Shown here: piece after piece, positions 24,301-36,300 of the stretch | Layout of the letters: every line of letters starts with the position of its first letter | Position numbering within the stretch: the first letter of the stretch is position 1 | Position numbers and translations under genes: made by a program | Assembly: GCA_022376925.1 (NCBI GenBank) | Contig: JAIOJX010000005.1 | Location: 161,823,001-161,887,000 of the forward strand | Length of the DNA: 64,000 nt | Origin: Tragulus kanchil | Taxonomy: Eukaryota > Chordata > Mammalia > Artiodactyla > Tragulidae | Direction of reading: 5' to 3' | The notes under the pieces: generated by a model | Told to the model about the DNA's origin: nothing | Database searches by the model: none | What the model saw: the letters and a program-made list of their open reading frames with translations, nothing else

Positions 24301-27300
24301 ATGATGGCACCTACCTCAATGTCTGACTCAAACCCAGGGCTCCAGCAATGGAAGCTGCTGCCACAGTTGTGAATTTTCCATGGGGGCTCAGCCCTGGCCC
24401 CACTGGTATAAGGCCCCGTGCTGCTAGGCTGCTGCTCCCTGACCCCGCAGGCGAGGCCTGGTATTGGTGTTCTCTTCCAGATGTCATGGAACCTGAGGAT
24501 GACCCTGAGCCTTCTGCAGGACGCCAGCTTCGGGTCAGGTGTGGTCAGCTGCTGGCTTGTGGTCAGTGGCATCACCTGGCTGTGGTTGTCACCAAGGAGA
24601 TGAAAAGGAATTGTACAGTTTCCACCTATCTGGATGGACAAGTCATTGGCTCAGCCAAGGTGAGATGGTTTCCCCAAGCTTTGCTGGCCCCATGGCTGTG
24701 CCTCCTATCAATAGGGGTAACCAGAAGGATTCATTAAGCACATTCAAAATAAAAAAAGTTCCTTCAAAACATAAAGTTAACTTGTTACTTTAGTCCTTAA
24801 CAGTTCCTCTGCCCTCCTTCCTTACTTCCCACGTGAAATATTTACAGAATACCTATCATGTGTTAGGACTTCCCTGGTGGCTCAGACAGTAGAGAATCTA
24901 CCTGCAATGCAGGAGATCTGGGTTCAATCTCTGGGTCGGGAAGATCCCCTGGAGAAAAAAATGGCAGCCCACTCTAGTATTCCTGCCTGGAGAATTCCAT
25001 GGACAGAGCAGCCTGGTGGGCTACAATCCATGGGGTCGCAAAGAGTCAGACATGGTAGAGCCAGTAACACACTCATTTTCATCATGTGTTAGGTATTGTT
25101 TCAGTGTTAAGCATTGTCCATGCCCACCAGCCAAATACCCCCAGGAGTATGCACATAGTACACAAAATGAGAAGTACATTTATAAGCTTGCTGTGGCAAG
25201 AGATTCCTTACCTCATGGGGCAATACGGAGTTAGAAAGAGCCAATGGGATTTGAGCTCATTTTAGGTGATTTTTGAGGAGGGTTCAGAGAAGTGGAGATC
25301 TGTCTATTCTGAACTGGGTGCTGTTAGAAAGAGAGGGAACTTGGTGTCTATGTATGCTCAGAGCTTTTAATCAGGAAGTAAAAGGAATGGGAAAGAGCTT
25401 GAACTGTCATTGGAGAAAGAGCAGTGGGTCATTCACGTTGGCCAGGATGGAAAGTGTGGTCACATTTGTGGTCCCCTGATGTCTTTGTTTTTATCTGTTT
25501 AGGCATAATTACAGAGTGGGCTATTTTTGGTCCTCTTTTGTGTATACATTGGTATTCTGTCTTGTTTCATAGAAGAGGTTGTGTTCTGTGAAGTAGATCA
25601 TGTGCCGTGAGGCTAAGAGGCTTGTCCTGTTGATATTTGAACCTTGCCCACACCTAGTTCAGGGACTGGTATACAGAAAGCATGTGATAAACACTTGATG
25701 AATCACATTGAATTTATAGCCACAAGAAGTAACATGGACCAGCTGATGTGTTGTTTAGTGAATTGATACAAAGATAACCACATGGGTCCAGCTAAACCAG
25801 AGTGAGTCAGCATGGAGATTAGAAGGGATGTGATGCCTTGGGAATATGCCAAAATATGGCATGGAGAATGGCCAAGGCCCAAGACTGACAGCGTGGACGT
25901 TCCAAGATGATTTCAATAGGTTGAGTCAGGATCAGCAAGTGAAATTTAAACAGGATAAACAAAAGTGTGTGTTTAGATGAAGGCACCTGTTGGGCAAGAA
26001 ACAAAATGGACTTTGGTTGGGGACAAAACAGCTGTTCTCAGATGTTACAACCTTATTGGCAGCTGTATATCCACTTTCGTGATGGCTGTGCACATGTTTC
26101 ATTCATTGTCTAATTGGATTGTTTTTTAACTATTGGGTTTTGAGAGTTTATCTAAATATTTTAGATAGCAGCCCTTTATTGGATAGGTAATTTGTAAATA
26201 ATTTCTCCTAGAATTTTTGGCATTGTCCATGCCCACCAGCCAAATACCCCCAGGAGTATGCACATAGTACACAAAATGAGAAGTACATTTATAAGCTTGC
26301 TGTGGCAAGAGATTCCTTACCTCATGGGGCAATACGGAGTTAGAAAGAGCCAATGGGATTTGAGCTCATTTTAGGTGATTTTTGAGGAGGGTTCAGAGAA
26401 GTGGAGATCTGTCTATTCTGAACTGGGTGCTGTTAGAAAGAGAGGGAACTTGGTGTCTATGTATGCTCAGAGCTTTTAATCAGGAAGTAAAAGGAATGGG
26501 AAAGAGCTTGAACTGTCATTGGAGAAAGAGCAGTGGGTCATTCACGTTGGCCAGGATGGAAAGTGTGGTCACATTTGTGGTCCCCTGATGTCTTTGTTTT
26601 TATCTGTTTAGGCATAATTACAGAGTGGGCTATTTTTGGTCCTCTTTTGTGTATACATTGGTATTCTGTCTTGTTTCATAGAAGAGGTTGTGTTCTGTGA
26701 AGTAGATCATGTGCCGTGAGGCTAAGAGGCTTGTCCTGTTGATATTTGAACCTTGCCCACACCTAGTTCAGGGACTGGTATACAGAAAGCATGTGATAAA
26801 CACTTGATGAATCACATTGAATTTATAGCCACAAGAAGTAACATGGACCAGCTGATGTGTTGTTTAGTGAATTGATACAAAGATAACCACATGGGTCCAG
26901 CTAAACCAGAGTGAGTCAGCATGGAGATTAGAAGGGATGTGATGCCTTGGGAATATGCCAAAATATGGCATGGAGAATGGCCAAGGCCCAAGACTGACAG
27001 CGTGGACGTTCCAAGATGATTTCAATAGGTTGAGTCAGGATCAGCAAGTGAAATTTAAACAGGATAAACAAAAGTGTGTGTTTAGATGAAGGCACCTGTT
27101 GGGCAAGAAACAAAATGGACTTTGGTTGGGGACAAAACAGCTGTTCTCAGATGTTACAACCTTATTGGCAGCTGTATATCCACTTTCGTGATGGCTGTGC
27201 ACATGTTTCATTCATTGTCTAATTGGATTGTTTTTTAACTATTGGGTTTTGAGAGTTTATCTAAATATTTTAGATAGCAGCCCTTTATTGGATAGGTAAT

Positions 27301-30300
27301 TTGTAAATAATTTCTCCTAATTAATAGATTGGTTTTCATCCTCTTTCACATGGGATTTGCAGAGCAAAAAAGCATTTCATTTTCTTGTGAGCAATTATAG
27401 TTTCTGCATGTGCTTTGTTAGTCTAGAGAATGCAGTTGATTTGTGTGTTGATCATATACCTTGTGACTTTGATGAACTCACTTATTCTTGTTTGTTTTTT
27501 GTAGATTCCTTAGAATTTTCTACAGTTTTATTTCTTCCTTTCTAGTCTGTAGTTGTTTGTAGTATGTAAAACTTAATTAATGTGTTGATATTGGACTTTC
27601 AAGTTCTTTGTGACATGACCAGGGGAAAAGATGAACCTTTTAGTAGCACTTTGTATTTTTTATCAAGTTTATTTCCAAAGGCACAGTGTCAGTTTTTCAC
27701 TCCCACAGGGCTTCCCAGGTGGCTCTAGTGGTAAAGAATCTGCCTGCAGTGCAGGAGGCTCAAGAGACTCGGGTTCTATCCCTGGGTTGGGAAGATCCCC
27801 TGGAGGAGGGCATGGCAACCCACCCCAGTATTCTCGCCTGGAAAATGCCTTGGGCAGAGGAGCCTGACTGGCTACAGTCCACGGGATCACAAAAGAATCA
27901 GACATAAGCGAAAACACACACACACAACCTTTTATAAACTGTTTTATGCACTTTTTTTCAGCTTTTTGTACTGTTTCTGGATAAATAAGCTTTTACTTTG
28001 AGAGAAGAATAAGGTGTATCATTTATTATTTTATGTATTTATTTGATTAATTCTGAGGTTAAATACCTCCCATCTATACCCTCCTCCCCACCTTTTTATT
28101 TTAACAGATGTTGTACATTCAGGCCTTACCAGGACCATTTTTTTCGATGGATCCATCCTCATTTGTGGATGTTTATGGATATATTGCTACCCCTCGAGTT
28201 TGGAAACAAAAGTCATTATTAATATGGCGTGTGGGCCCCATGTACCTCTTCGAAGAAGCCATCTCAATGGAAACTCTGGAAGTTATTAACAAACTTGGCC
28301 CAAGATACTGTGGTAACTTCCAAGCTGTGCATATCCAAGGTATGGGGTGTTTTGATTTATAATGACCTTGCTGATATTATTTTTTAAATGGACATCCACT
28401 TATTTATAGCTTATTTATAAATAAAAAAACTCAGCACAGGCCAGACATTAGGGAAGACCTCTGTAATTGGATCATTATATATTTACAACCCAATAGAAAA
28501 TGTCGCAGAAAAGGAAATGACAATCTTCTTTAGATTTCATTCCAACGCACGTAATGGAGGAAAGTGGGTAGGTGATAACCCAATTTTCTGTTTTTGTAGA
28601 TTCCTTAGAATTTTCTACAGTTTTATTTCTTCCTTTCTAGTCTGTAGTTGTTTGTAGTATGTAAAACTTAATTAATGTGTTGATATTGGACTTTCAAGTT
28701 CTTTGTGACATGACCAGGGGAAAAGATGAACCTTTTAGTAGCACTTTGTATTTTTTATCAAGTTTATTTCCAAAGGCACAGTGTCAGTTTTTCACTCCCA
28801 CAGGGCTTCCCAGGTGGCTCTAGTGGTAAAGAATCTGCCTGCAGTGCAGGAGGCTCAAGAGACTCGGGTTCTATCCCTGGGTTGGGAAGATCCCCTGGAG
28901 GAGGGCATGGCAACCCACCCCAGTATTCTCGCCTGGAAAATGCCTTGGGCAGAGGAGCCTGACTGGCTACAGTCCACGGGATCACAAAAGAATCAGACAT
29001 AAGCGAAAACACACACACACAACCTTTTATAAACTGTTTTATGCACTTTTTTTCAGCTTTTTGTACTGTTTCTGGATAAATAAGCTTTTACTTTGAGAGA
29101 AGAATAAGGTGTATCATTTATTATTTTATGTATTTATTTGATTAATTCTGAGGTTAAATACCTCCCATCTATACCCTCCTCCCCACCTTTTTATTTTAAC
29201 AGATGTTGTACATTCAGGCCTTACCAGGACCATTTTTTTCGATGGATCCATCCTCATTTGTGGATGTTTATGGATATATTGCTACCCCTCGAGTTTGGAA
29301 ACAAAAGTCATTATTAATATGGCGTGTGGGCCCCATGTACCTCTTCGAAGAAGCCATCTCAATGGAAACTCTGGAAGTTATTAACAAACTTGGCCCAAGA
29401 TACTGTGGTAACTTCCAAGCTGTGCATATCCAAGGTATGGGGTGTTTTGATTTATAATGACCTTGCTGATATTATTTTTTAAATGGACATCCACTTATTT
29501 ATAGCTTATTTATAAATAAAAAAACTCAGCACAGGCCAGACATTAGGGAAGACCTCTGTAATTGGATCATTATATATTTACAACCCAATAGAAAATGTCG
29601 CAGAAAAGGAAATGACAATCTTCTTTAGATTTCCATTCCAACGCACGTAATGGAGGAAAGTGGGTAGGTGATACCATCAGCAAAGCAAGAGGGAAGAGAA
29701 TGAGATAAATAAGTTACATTCCTTTTAATGAAGAAGCTTTTTAACTAAAGTATACTGTTGTCTTCAATTATTAAACAGGCAGACAAAACATCCACATTTT
29801 CATTATTGATTGTTGGCTGTTCAAGCAGGGCGCATTGTTCTCTGTGCTGTGTCAAGTCAAAGGGGTCAGCTCTCATCTGGGAAGGATGATAAATGAATCT
29901 CTGTACGGACGCCTTCGTGTACGGTGAAGGGCGACTGAGCACTCTGGAGCATTTCTGTCTTTAGGCTCCATTTCTTCTTTGAACTTCATTCCGCTGGCAA
30001 CGGGCACTGGCCAGAATCATCGAGGAGGCCAGGTCTAGAGCCAGAGTTTCATCAGCTGTGTACACACCACGCTTCTCAAGTAGCACATATGGCTCTCCTT
30101 GACTTAGGGACCTGGGTGCTAAGACCAAGGGCAGTGGTTACTGTGGACATGCCACTCACTGAAAGCCATAAGACTTTCTGCCCAGCACTTTGATTTTGGG
30201 AATGAGGTTACATTCTTGATCAATGTTTCAAGGTTTAGTATTAATAATTTCATACCTGAAGTGCTTCTATTTTATAGTAGGGTTAGTATTGTGAGATGTC

Positions 30301-33300
30301 TCTATAGGTACCTATGTGTCAGAAATCACAGGTAGGAGCAAAGAATATCATACATGAACATACAAATATGACAGGATAGAACAACTACAAACATTCCTCC
30401 ATGATGACTTTGCCATATAGCAGAGGATACTCTTCTGAGGGTTAATTCCCTACCAGTTAAGTGAGAGTAGAAATAACTGAAGACGTGTTATTTCAGGAGA
30501 GGATCCTGGTGTGGAAGTGGCACCCCTGGTTGCTGAGGAAAGGATCTTCTTTGGCCTTCACGTCGCCAGCTCCTCCGTCACCAGTGTGGCAGACCTCAGA
30601 AATGCATACAACGAGGTGGACAGCCGCCTGATTGCCAAAGAGGTACGCCTTCCAACTTCACTTGCTGCTGCTTTTGGGGATCATGATCTCAATGGCCTGC
30701 TGCAGCTTTCAGTGTTTAAGTGAATACAAATTCACGTTTGGGTGTATGTAGACAGATCCACACAGGCACGCTTTCCACTTCGTTCGTGAAGACAGCCTGT
30801 GACTCCTGCCCATTCACACCCCTCGGGACTAAATCTCTTATTTCAGAGAAGAAGGTAGGCGCTCTTCGTTCTCCTTCTTAGAGCAAGAACAAATGGAATA
30901 TTTAAACATTTGTGACACTGGGAACACCATTAAGCTTCCCTCTTCTGGATGCTACTAACCCTCCAACATGGCAAAATAGTCTTTGAGTCACTGTGTTTAT
31001 GCAAAAGAATAAATTGGCAAAACAGCAGGCAGACACCTTAGTTAGATGAAAAGACCATTAGGTTTCCTCTTTCCTAATCCCTGCATAAAGAGCTCTTCTG
31101 CTTGCTGCTGATGAATGTGGGCTCCTTTGTTTGTATTCTGTCCACCCACAAAGACAGAAGGCTACTGCCCTTTCCTGAAGAGGTGGATCAGGGGTTCAGT
31201 CTTGTCGAGCACTAAAGCGATGCCCTACCAGCACAGAACCTTCTTCCAGAGGAGGTCAGGGTCCCGCCTCCAGGCTCTCGGAGACCAGCGACGCCAGGGT
31301 TTGCAGAGCTGGAGGACCCTAGACTGGGAAGGAGACGGCCCTGGCCTTCGAAACACTGTTTCACCTCCAAGTGTCCTCAGGGCCTTCCTGTTCTCACCAG
31401 CTCCTCACTGAGCATTTGTTTACTTAGTGACCATGTGAGACATTGTGCCCTATGATTGGTGGCACAGCTGTATAATCAAAACTGCTCCTTTATGATTAAA
31501 CCAAAGCCTGGGAGGCAGAACAGGGGGACTTGAATTTTACCTTAAGTCCCTCTGATGTTGCTTCTGTTATTGTTCACTACTGACTTATACTTATGCAGCG
31601 CCAGGCCTCGGGGTGCCTGCGCTCTAGGAGATCTCGAACAAGAGCTCCTCCTTTTTGGGAAAGTTTCTTAGCACTAATTGTTTCCAATTTCTCTAGATGA
31701 ACATTTCGTCCCGCGACAATGCCACGCCTGTGTTCTTGCTAAGAAATTGTGCTGGTCACCTCTCAGGGTCTCTTCGAACCATTGGAGCTGCTGTAGTGGG
31801 CCAATTAGGTATGAACCTTTACCGTTCTCTGGGACGAAGAGCGTGTGTGCAGCATCACTTGTGCAGCCTGAAATTCTGGAGTGGTGGGCAGGACTGGGTG
31901 GGCCGAGGCGCTTGGACGGTAAGGGTACGAGGTGAGAGTTAACCTCACCAGAGAGCAGCCTCCCTGCAGAGGTCAGGTCACTTTGCTGCATCTGACAACT
32001 GGTAGGGAACCTGCTGCTAACCAGGCTGGCATCTCATGTCCAATAGAGCCTCTCTATTGAGTACAGTGAGGCTTCCACACAGAGGCCATGGGTGTGGTTG
32101 TTTGGGTGAAAAGCAGCTGGCAACTGTGCCTTGCAATCAGGCCGAGGTGCAGGGGGCCAACCCTGCAGGATCTAGAGGGCAGACAAGAGCCAGAAATTGC
32201 CAGAGCAGCCAGCTCAGAGGGCGACTGGCTCATCCGGCACTCTGGACTGAGACAGAAGGTGGAGGTCTGAAATCCCCTGGGCTGTTTCAGCCTTCTGTGA
32301 CCCAGAAAGGCCTTAGCACAGGATCTCTCAGTGATCTAAAACTTCAAAGTCCCTTCCCTTCCTCTTAGCCTGTCCTGTGCACAGGTCCCCTTGCTGTGAG
32401 CAGATGGTGTCCCTGATAGCCCACGCATGCTGCCAGGGGAACCTCCACTGCACCGACACTGTGGTGTACTCAGAAGCACCTTTGTCCCACACAGGGGTGA
32501 GGGTGTTCCACTCCAGCCCTGCTGCCAGCAGCCTGGACTTCATCGGCGGGCCTGCCATCCTCCTGGGCCTCGTTTCCTTAGCAACGGATGACCACACCAT
32601 GTACGCGGCTGTGAAAGTCCTGCACTTGGTTCTGACCAGCAATGTCATGTGTGACCGCCTGATGCAGCACGTCTCTGGGTACCAGGTAAGCTCCCCCTCC
32701 CACTCGGGCCTGCGATGTCCCTCCTCCACCCTGCAAGGAGCTGTGGTTCATGGGGAGCAGGGAGGAGCCTTGCTGGCCCAAGGGGCATTTCCCTCAGTAT
32801 GACTTTAAAGAAAGGAAACTGCTAAGTCCCTGGCTCCCTTAGCATCCCTGGAGCAGCAGGCCAGGTGACAGCCAGCCAGAGCGAGGCTCTGATCAGGATG
32901 GGATGCTCACCTGTCTGTGGCTGCCAGCGCCTTTCACTGATGAATTCAAGAATCATTTGAGGTCCCCCACTTTGCATCTAGCGTGACGGCTAAGAGCCCA
33001 GACCGTGGAGCCGCCGTGCTGGGTTGGAATTGAGACTGCTCCTAGCTTGCTGTTTAAACTTGCCTGAGTTACCTACCCCTTCTGTCTTAATTTCCTCACC
33101 TGTACGGTAGAGCTATTGTATCTCCTGTATCCTGAGGCTGCAGTGAGAACTGGATGATTTAATACAAGTAAAGGGCTTAGAATTATGTCTAGTCCAGACT
33201 AAATGCCCCTAGAAATATTGGCCAATTTTAGTTCTTAATCTTTCTGTGCCTCAGCTCTCTTCTGTGTAAGACAAGAATAACAACAGCGCCTATTTTGTAG

Positions 33301-36300
33301 GAATGTGATAACAGAATTAATGTATGCTGAGTGCTCACAAACATGACTGCTCAGAGTAAGTGTTGTGTGTGTGTGTGTGTGTGCAGTGATCATATTACCA
33401 TTTACTGTTCATAATGTCAGATGAGACGTGGACACTGTTCTCCAGGAATGCCCTGCCTGGCTGAGACGCGGCCAAAAGAGGAGTAATGGAGGGCAGGACT
33501 GGGGTCAAAGTCTAGACAAGGTCACAGGGGCACAAAGACTGCAGGTGCCTCCTGGGCACGGTGGGGACAGGAGAGAGCCTGCTTGTCTCTTTGGCGCCTA
33601 AGTAGGGTCTGAGAAGAAAGCCATCTGATGTCGCATCATGCAACCCCCTCTCACCTGGATGGCAGCTACAGCTGGACCACAGCCCCTGTCCCCTGCCTCA
33701 TCCATTTCTAGCACCTTTTCTTGCTTTGATTCTTCTTAACATGCATGCTCATTTGGCTTGTTGTATATGTACTTGTTCCTGGTGGCTCAGCAGTAGAAAA
33801 TCCATCTGCAATGCAGAAGATATTGGAGACTTGGGTTCTATCTCTGGGTCAGGAAGGTCTGCTGGAGGAGGAAATGGAAACCTGCTCTGGTGTTCTTTTT
33901 TTTTTTTTGATGTGGGACCATTTTTACCCCCCGTCATGCCTTTTATTTTTTCATCCATCATTTATTCCTTGGCATGTGTAGGCCTCCCATTGCATTGGCC
34001 TCTCGTTGCAGAGTACTGGCTCTGGGCGCGTGCACACCAAAGTGCTGGCTTGTAATTAGACACCCTGGTCCAGCCACTCTGCGGCACTTGGGATCTTCCT
34101 GGGCCAAGGATCAAACCGGTGCCCCTTACACTTCAAGGTGGACTCTCTACCCACTGGACCACCAGGGAAGCCCTCAGTATTGTTGCCTGAAAAATCCCAT
34201 GGACAGGTGAGCCTGGCAGGCTATACCGTCCAGGGAGTTGCAAAGAGTTGAACATAACTGGACAACTGAGGACACACACACACACACATGTACTTGTTGC
34301 CATGTTTATTGGGAGGAAAGTGGTAGAAAAGAAAAACGTGGGTGAAGCTAGAGCAGAAGAGTTATCCCTAGGAGCAGGCGAGGGGTGGGTTCCAGAGGCC
34401 AGGTGACTAGAAACCCTGCTCGTGACAGAAAGGAATGCCGTGCAGGCATGTGTGGATCTGGTGGTGGAAGACAAGATTGTTCACGTCTAGGTTCTAAATT
34501 CTCAGCTGTGTACTGGGTCGGGGGGTGGTGGTGGATGGAGGTTGTGGAGAGAGAAGAAGTAATGAGATCATCATCTTTGGGATGAGAAAAGTCCAAACTT
34601 CCAAAAACCATTTCATTGAACTTTATACAAAGACTGCAGGTGCCTCCTGGGCACGGTGGGGACAGGAGAGAGCCTGCTTGTCTCTTTGGCGCCTAAGTAG
34701 GGTCTGAGAAGAAAGCCATCTGATGTCGCATCATGCAACCCCCTCTCACCTGGATGGCAGCTACAGCTGGACCACAGCCCCTGTCCCCTGCCTCATCCAT
34801 TTCTAGCACCTTTTCTTGCTTTGATTCTTCTTAACATGCATGCTCATTTGGCTTGTTGTATATGTACTTGTTCCTGGTGGCTCAGCAGTAGAAAATCCAT
34901 CTGCAATGCAGAAGATATTGGAGACTTGGGTTCTATCTCTGGGTCAGGAAGGTCTGCTGGAGGAGGAAATGGAAACCTGCTCTGGTGTTCTTTTTTTTTT
35001 TTTTTTTGATGTGGGACCATTTTTACCCCCCGTCATGCCTTTTATTTTTTCATCCATCATTTATTCCTTGGCATGTGTAGGCCTCCCATTGCATTGGCCT
35101 CTCGTTGCAGAGTACTGGCTCTGGGCGCGTGCACACCAAAGTGCTGGCTTGTAATTAGACACCCTGGTCCAGCCACTCTGCGGCACTTGGGATCTTCCTG
35201 GGCCAAGGATCAAACCGGTGCCCCTTACACTTCAAGGTGGACTCTCTACCCACTGGACCACCAGGGAAGCCCTCAGTATTGTTGCCTGAAAAATCCCATG
35301 GACAGGTGAGCCTGGCAGGCTATACCGTCCAGGGAGTTGCAAAGAGTTGAACATAACTGGACAACTGAGGACACACACACACACACATGTACTTGTTGCC
35401 ATGTTTATTGGGAGGAAAGTGGTAGAAAAGAAAAACGTGGGTGAAGCTAGAGCAGAAGAGTTATCCCTAGGAGCAGGCGAGGGGTGGGTTCCAGAGGCCA
35501 GGTGACTAGAAACCCTGCTCGTGACAGAAAGGAATGCCGTGCAGGCATGTGTGGATCTGGTGGTGGAAGACAAGATTGTTCACGTCTAGGTTCTAAATTC
35601 TCAGCTGTGTACTGGGTCGGGGGGTGGTGGTGGATGGAGGTTGTGGAGAGAGAAGAAGTAATGAGATCATCATCTTTGGGATGAGAAAAGCCAACTTCCA
35701 AAAAAACCAGAGTTGGACTGCCAGATCAACTGAATACCAATTTGACATCTGACACTATTAATGTAAAGTGAAACCAGTCTCAGTGATTTTTCTCAAGCAA
35801 CGTTCAGCCATTCTAATGTCCTGATAGGGGAGCAGGCAGTGGGGAGCGGTCATATTTCAGGTATGTCAAAGAAGTGACTGAAACTGTCTGGAAAGATATT
35901 ATTTGCTGATCAATTATCTTAGTTTGGGCTGCTAGAACAGAATGCCATAGATTGGGTGGTTTGTAAACAACAGAAATTAGTTTTCTCATGGTACTGGAGG
36001 CTGGTAAGTCCAAGATCAGGATGCCAGCATGGTCAGGCTGAGAGAGGACCCTCTTCTGGATTGCAGATGGCCAGCTTCTCGTATTCTCACGTGGCAGAGC
36101 AGAGAGACACAGAAAGCTCTCCTGTGACTCTTTTAAAGTTGACAGTCCCATCTGGGAGGGCCACCCTCATGACCTCATCAAAGGCTAATTTTATTCCGAA
36201 GGACTCACCTCCAAATACCATCACACTGGGGACGAGGGTTTCGACATATGGAGTTTGGGAAGAACAGACACTCAGTCCGTAACAACAAGCGAGACTTCCT

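Larger units (their letters stand above)
22601..24728 (+). repeat. Tandem duplication E, units 22601-23664 and 23665-24728
   Basis: These direct copies of about 1.06 kb begin inside exon 6 and include intron 6 and exon 7. Several small differences are visible, including ctccttccctccc versus cccctttcccctccc and actttgcc versus actgtgcc, so the copies are not a simple base-for-base repeat. Confidence 0.97.
27496..29673 (+). repeat. Tandem duplication G, units 27496-28590 and 28591-29673
   Basis: These are direct copies offset by 1,095 bp. They contain an L1 piece, a Bov-tA SINE and all of exon 8. Copy 1 ends with 13 bp of filler (28578-28590). A one-base indel (gatttcatt versus gatttccatt) separates the copies. 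Confidence 0.97.
33532..35709 (+). repeat. Tandem duplication H, units 33532-34626 and 34627-35709
   Basis: These are direct copies offset by about 1,095-1,099 bp that carry the nested SINE pair. They differ in poly-T length inside the SINE. Copy 1 ends in about 17 bp of unrelated sequence (34610-34626). Confidence 0.97.
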
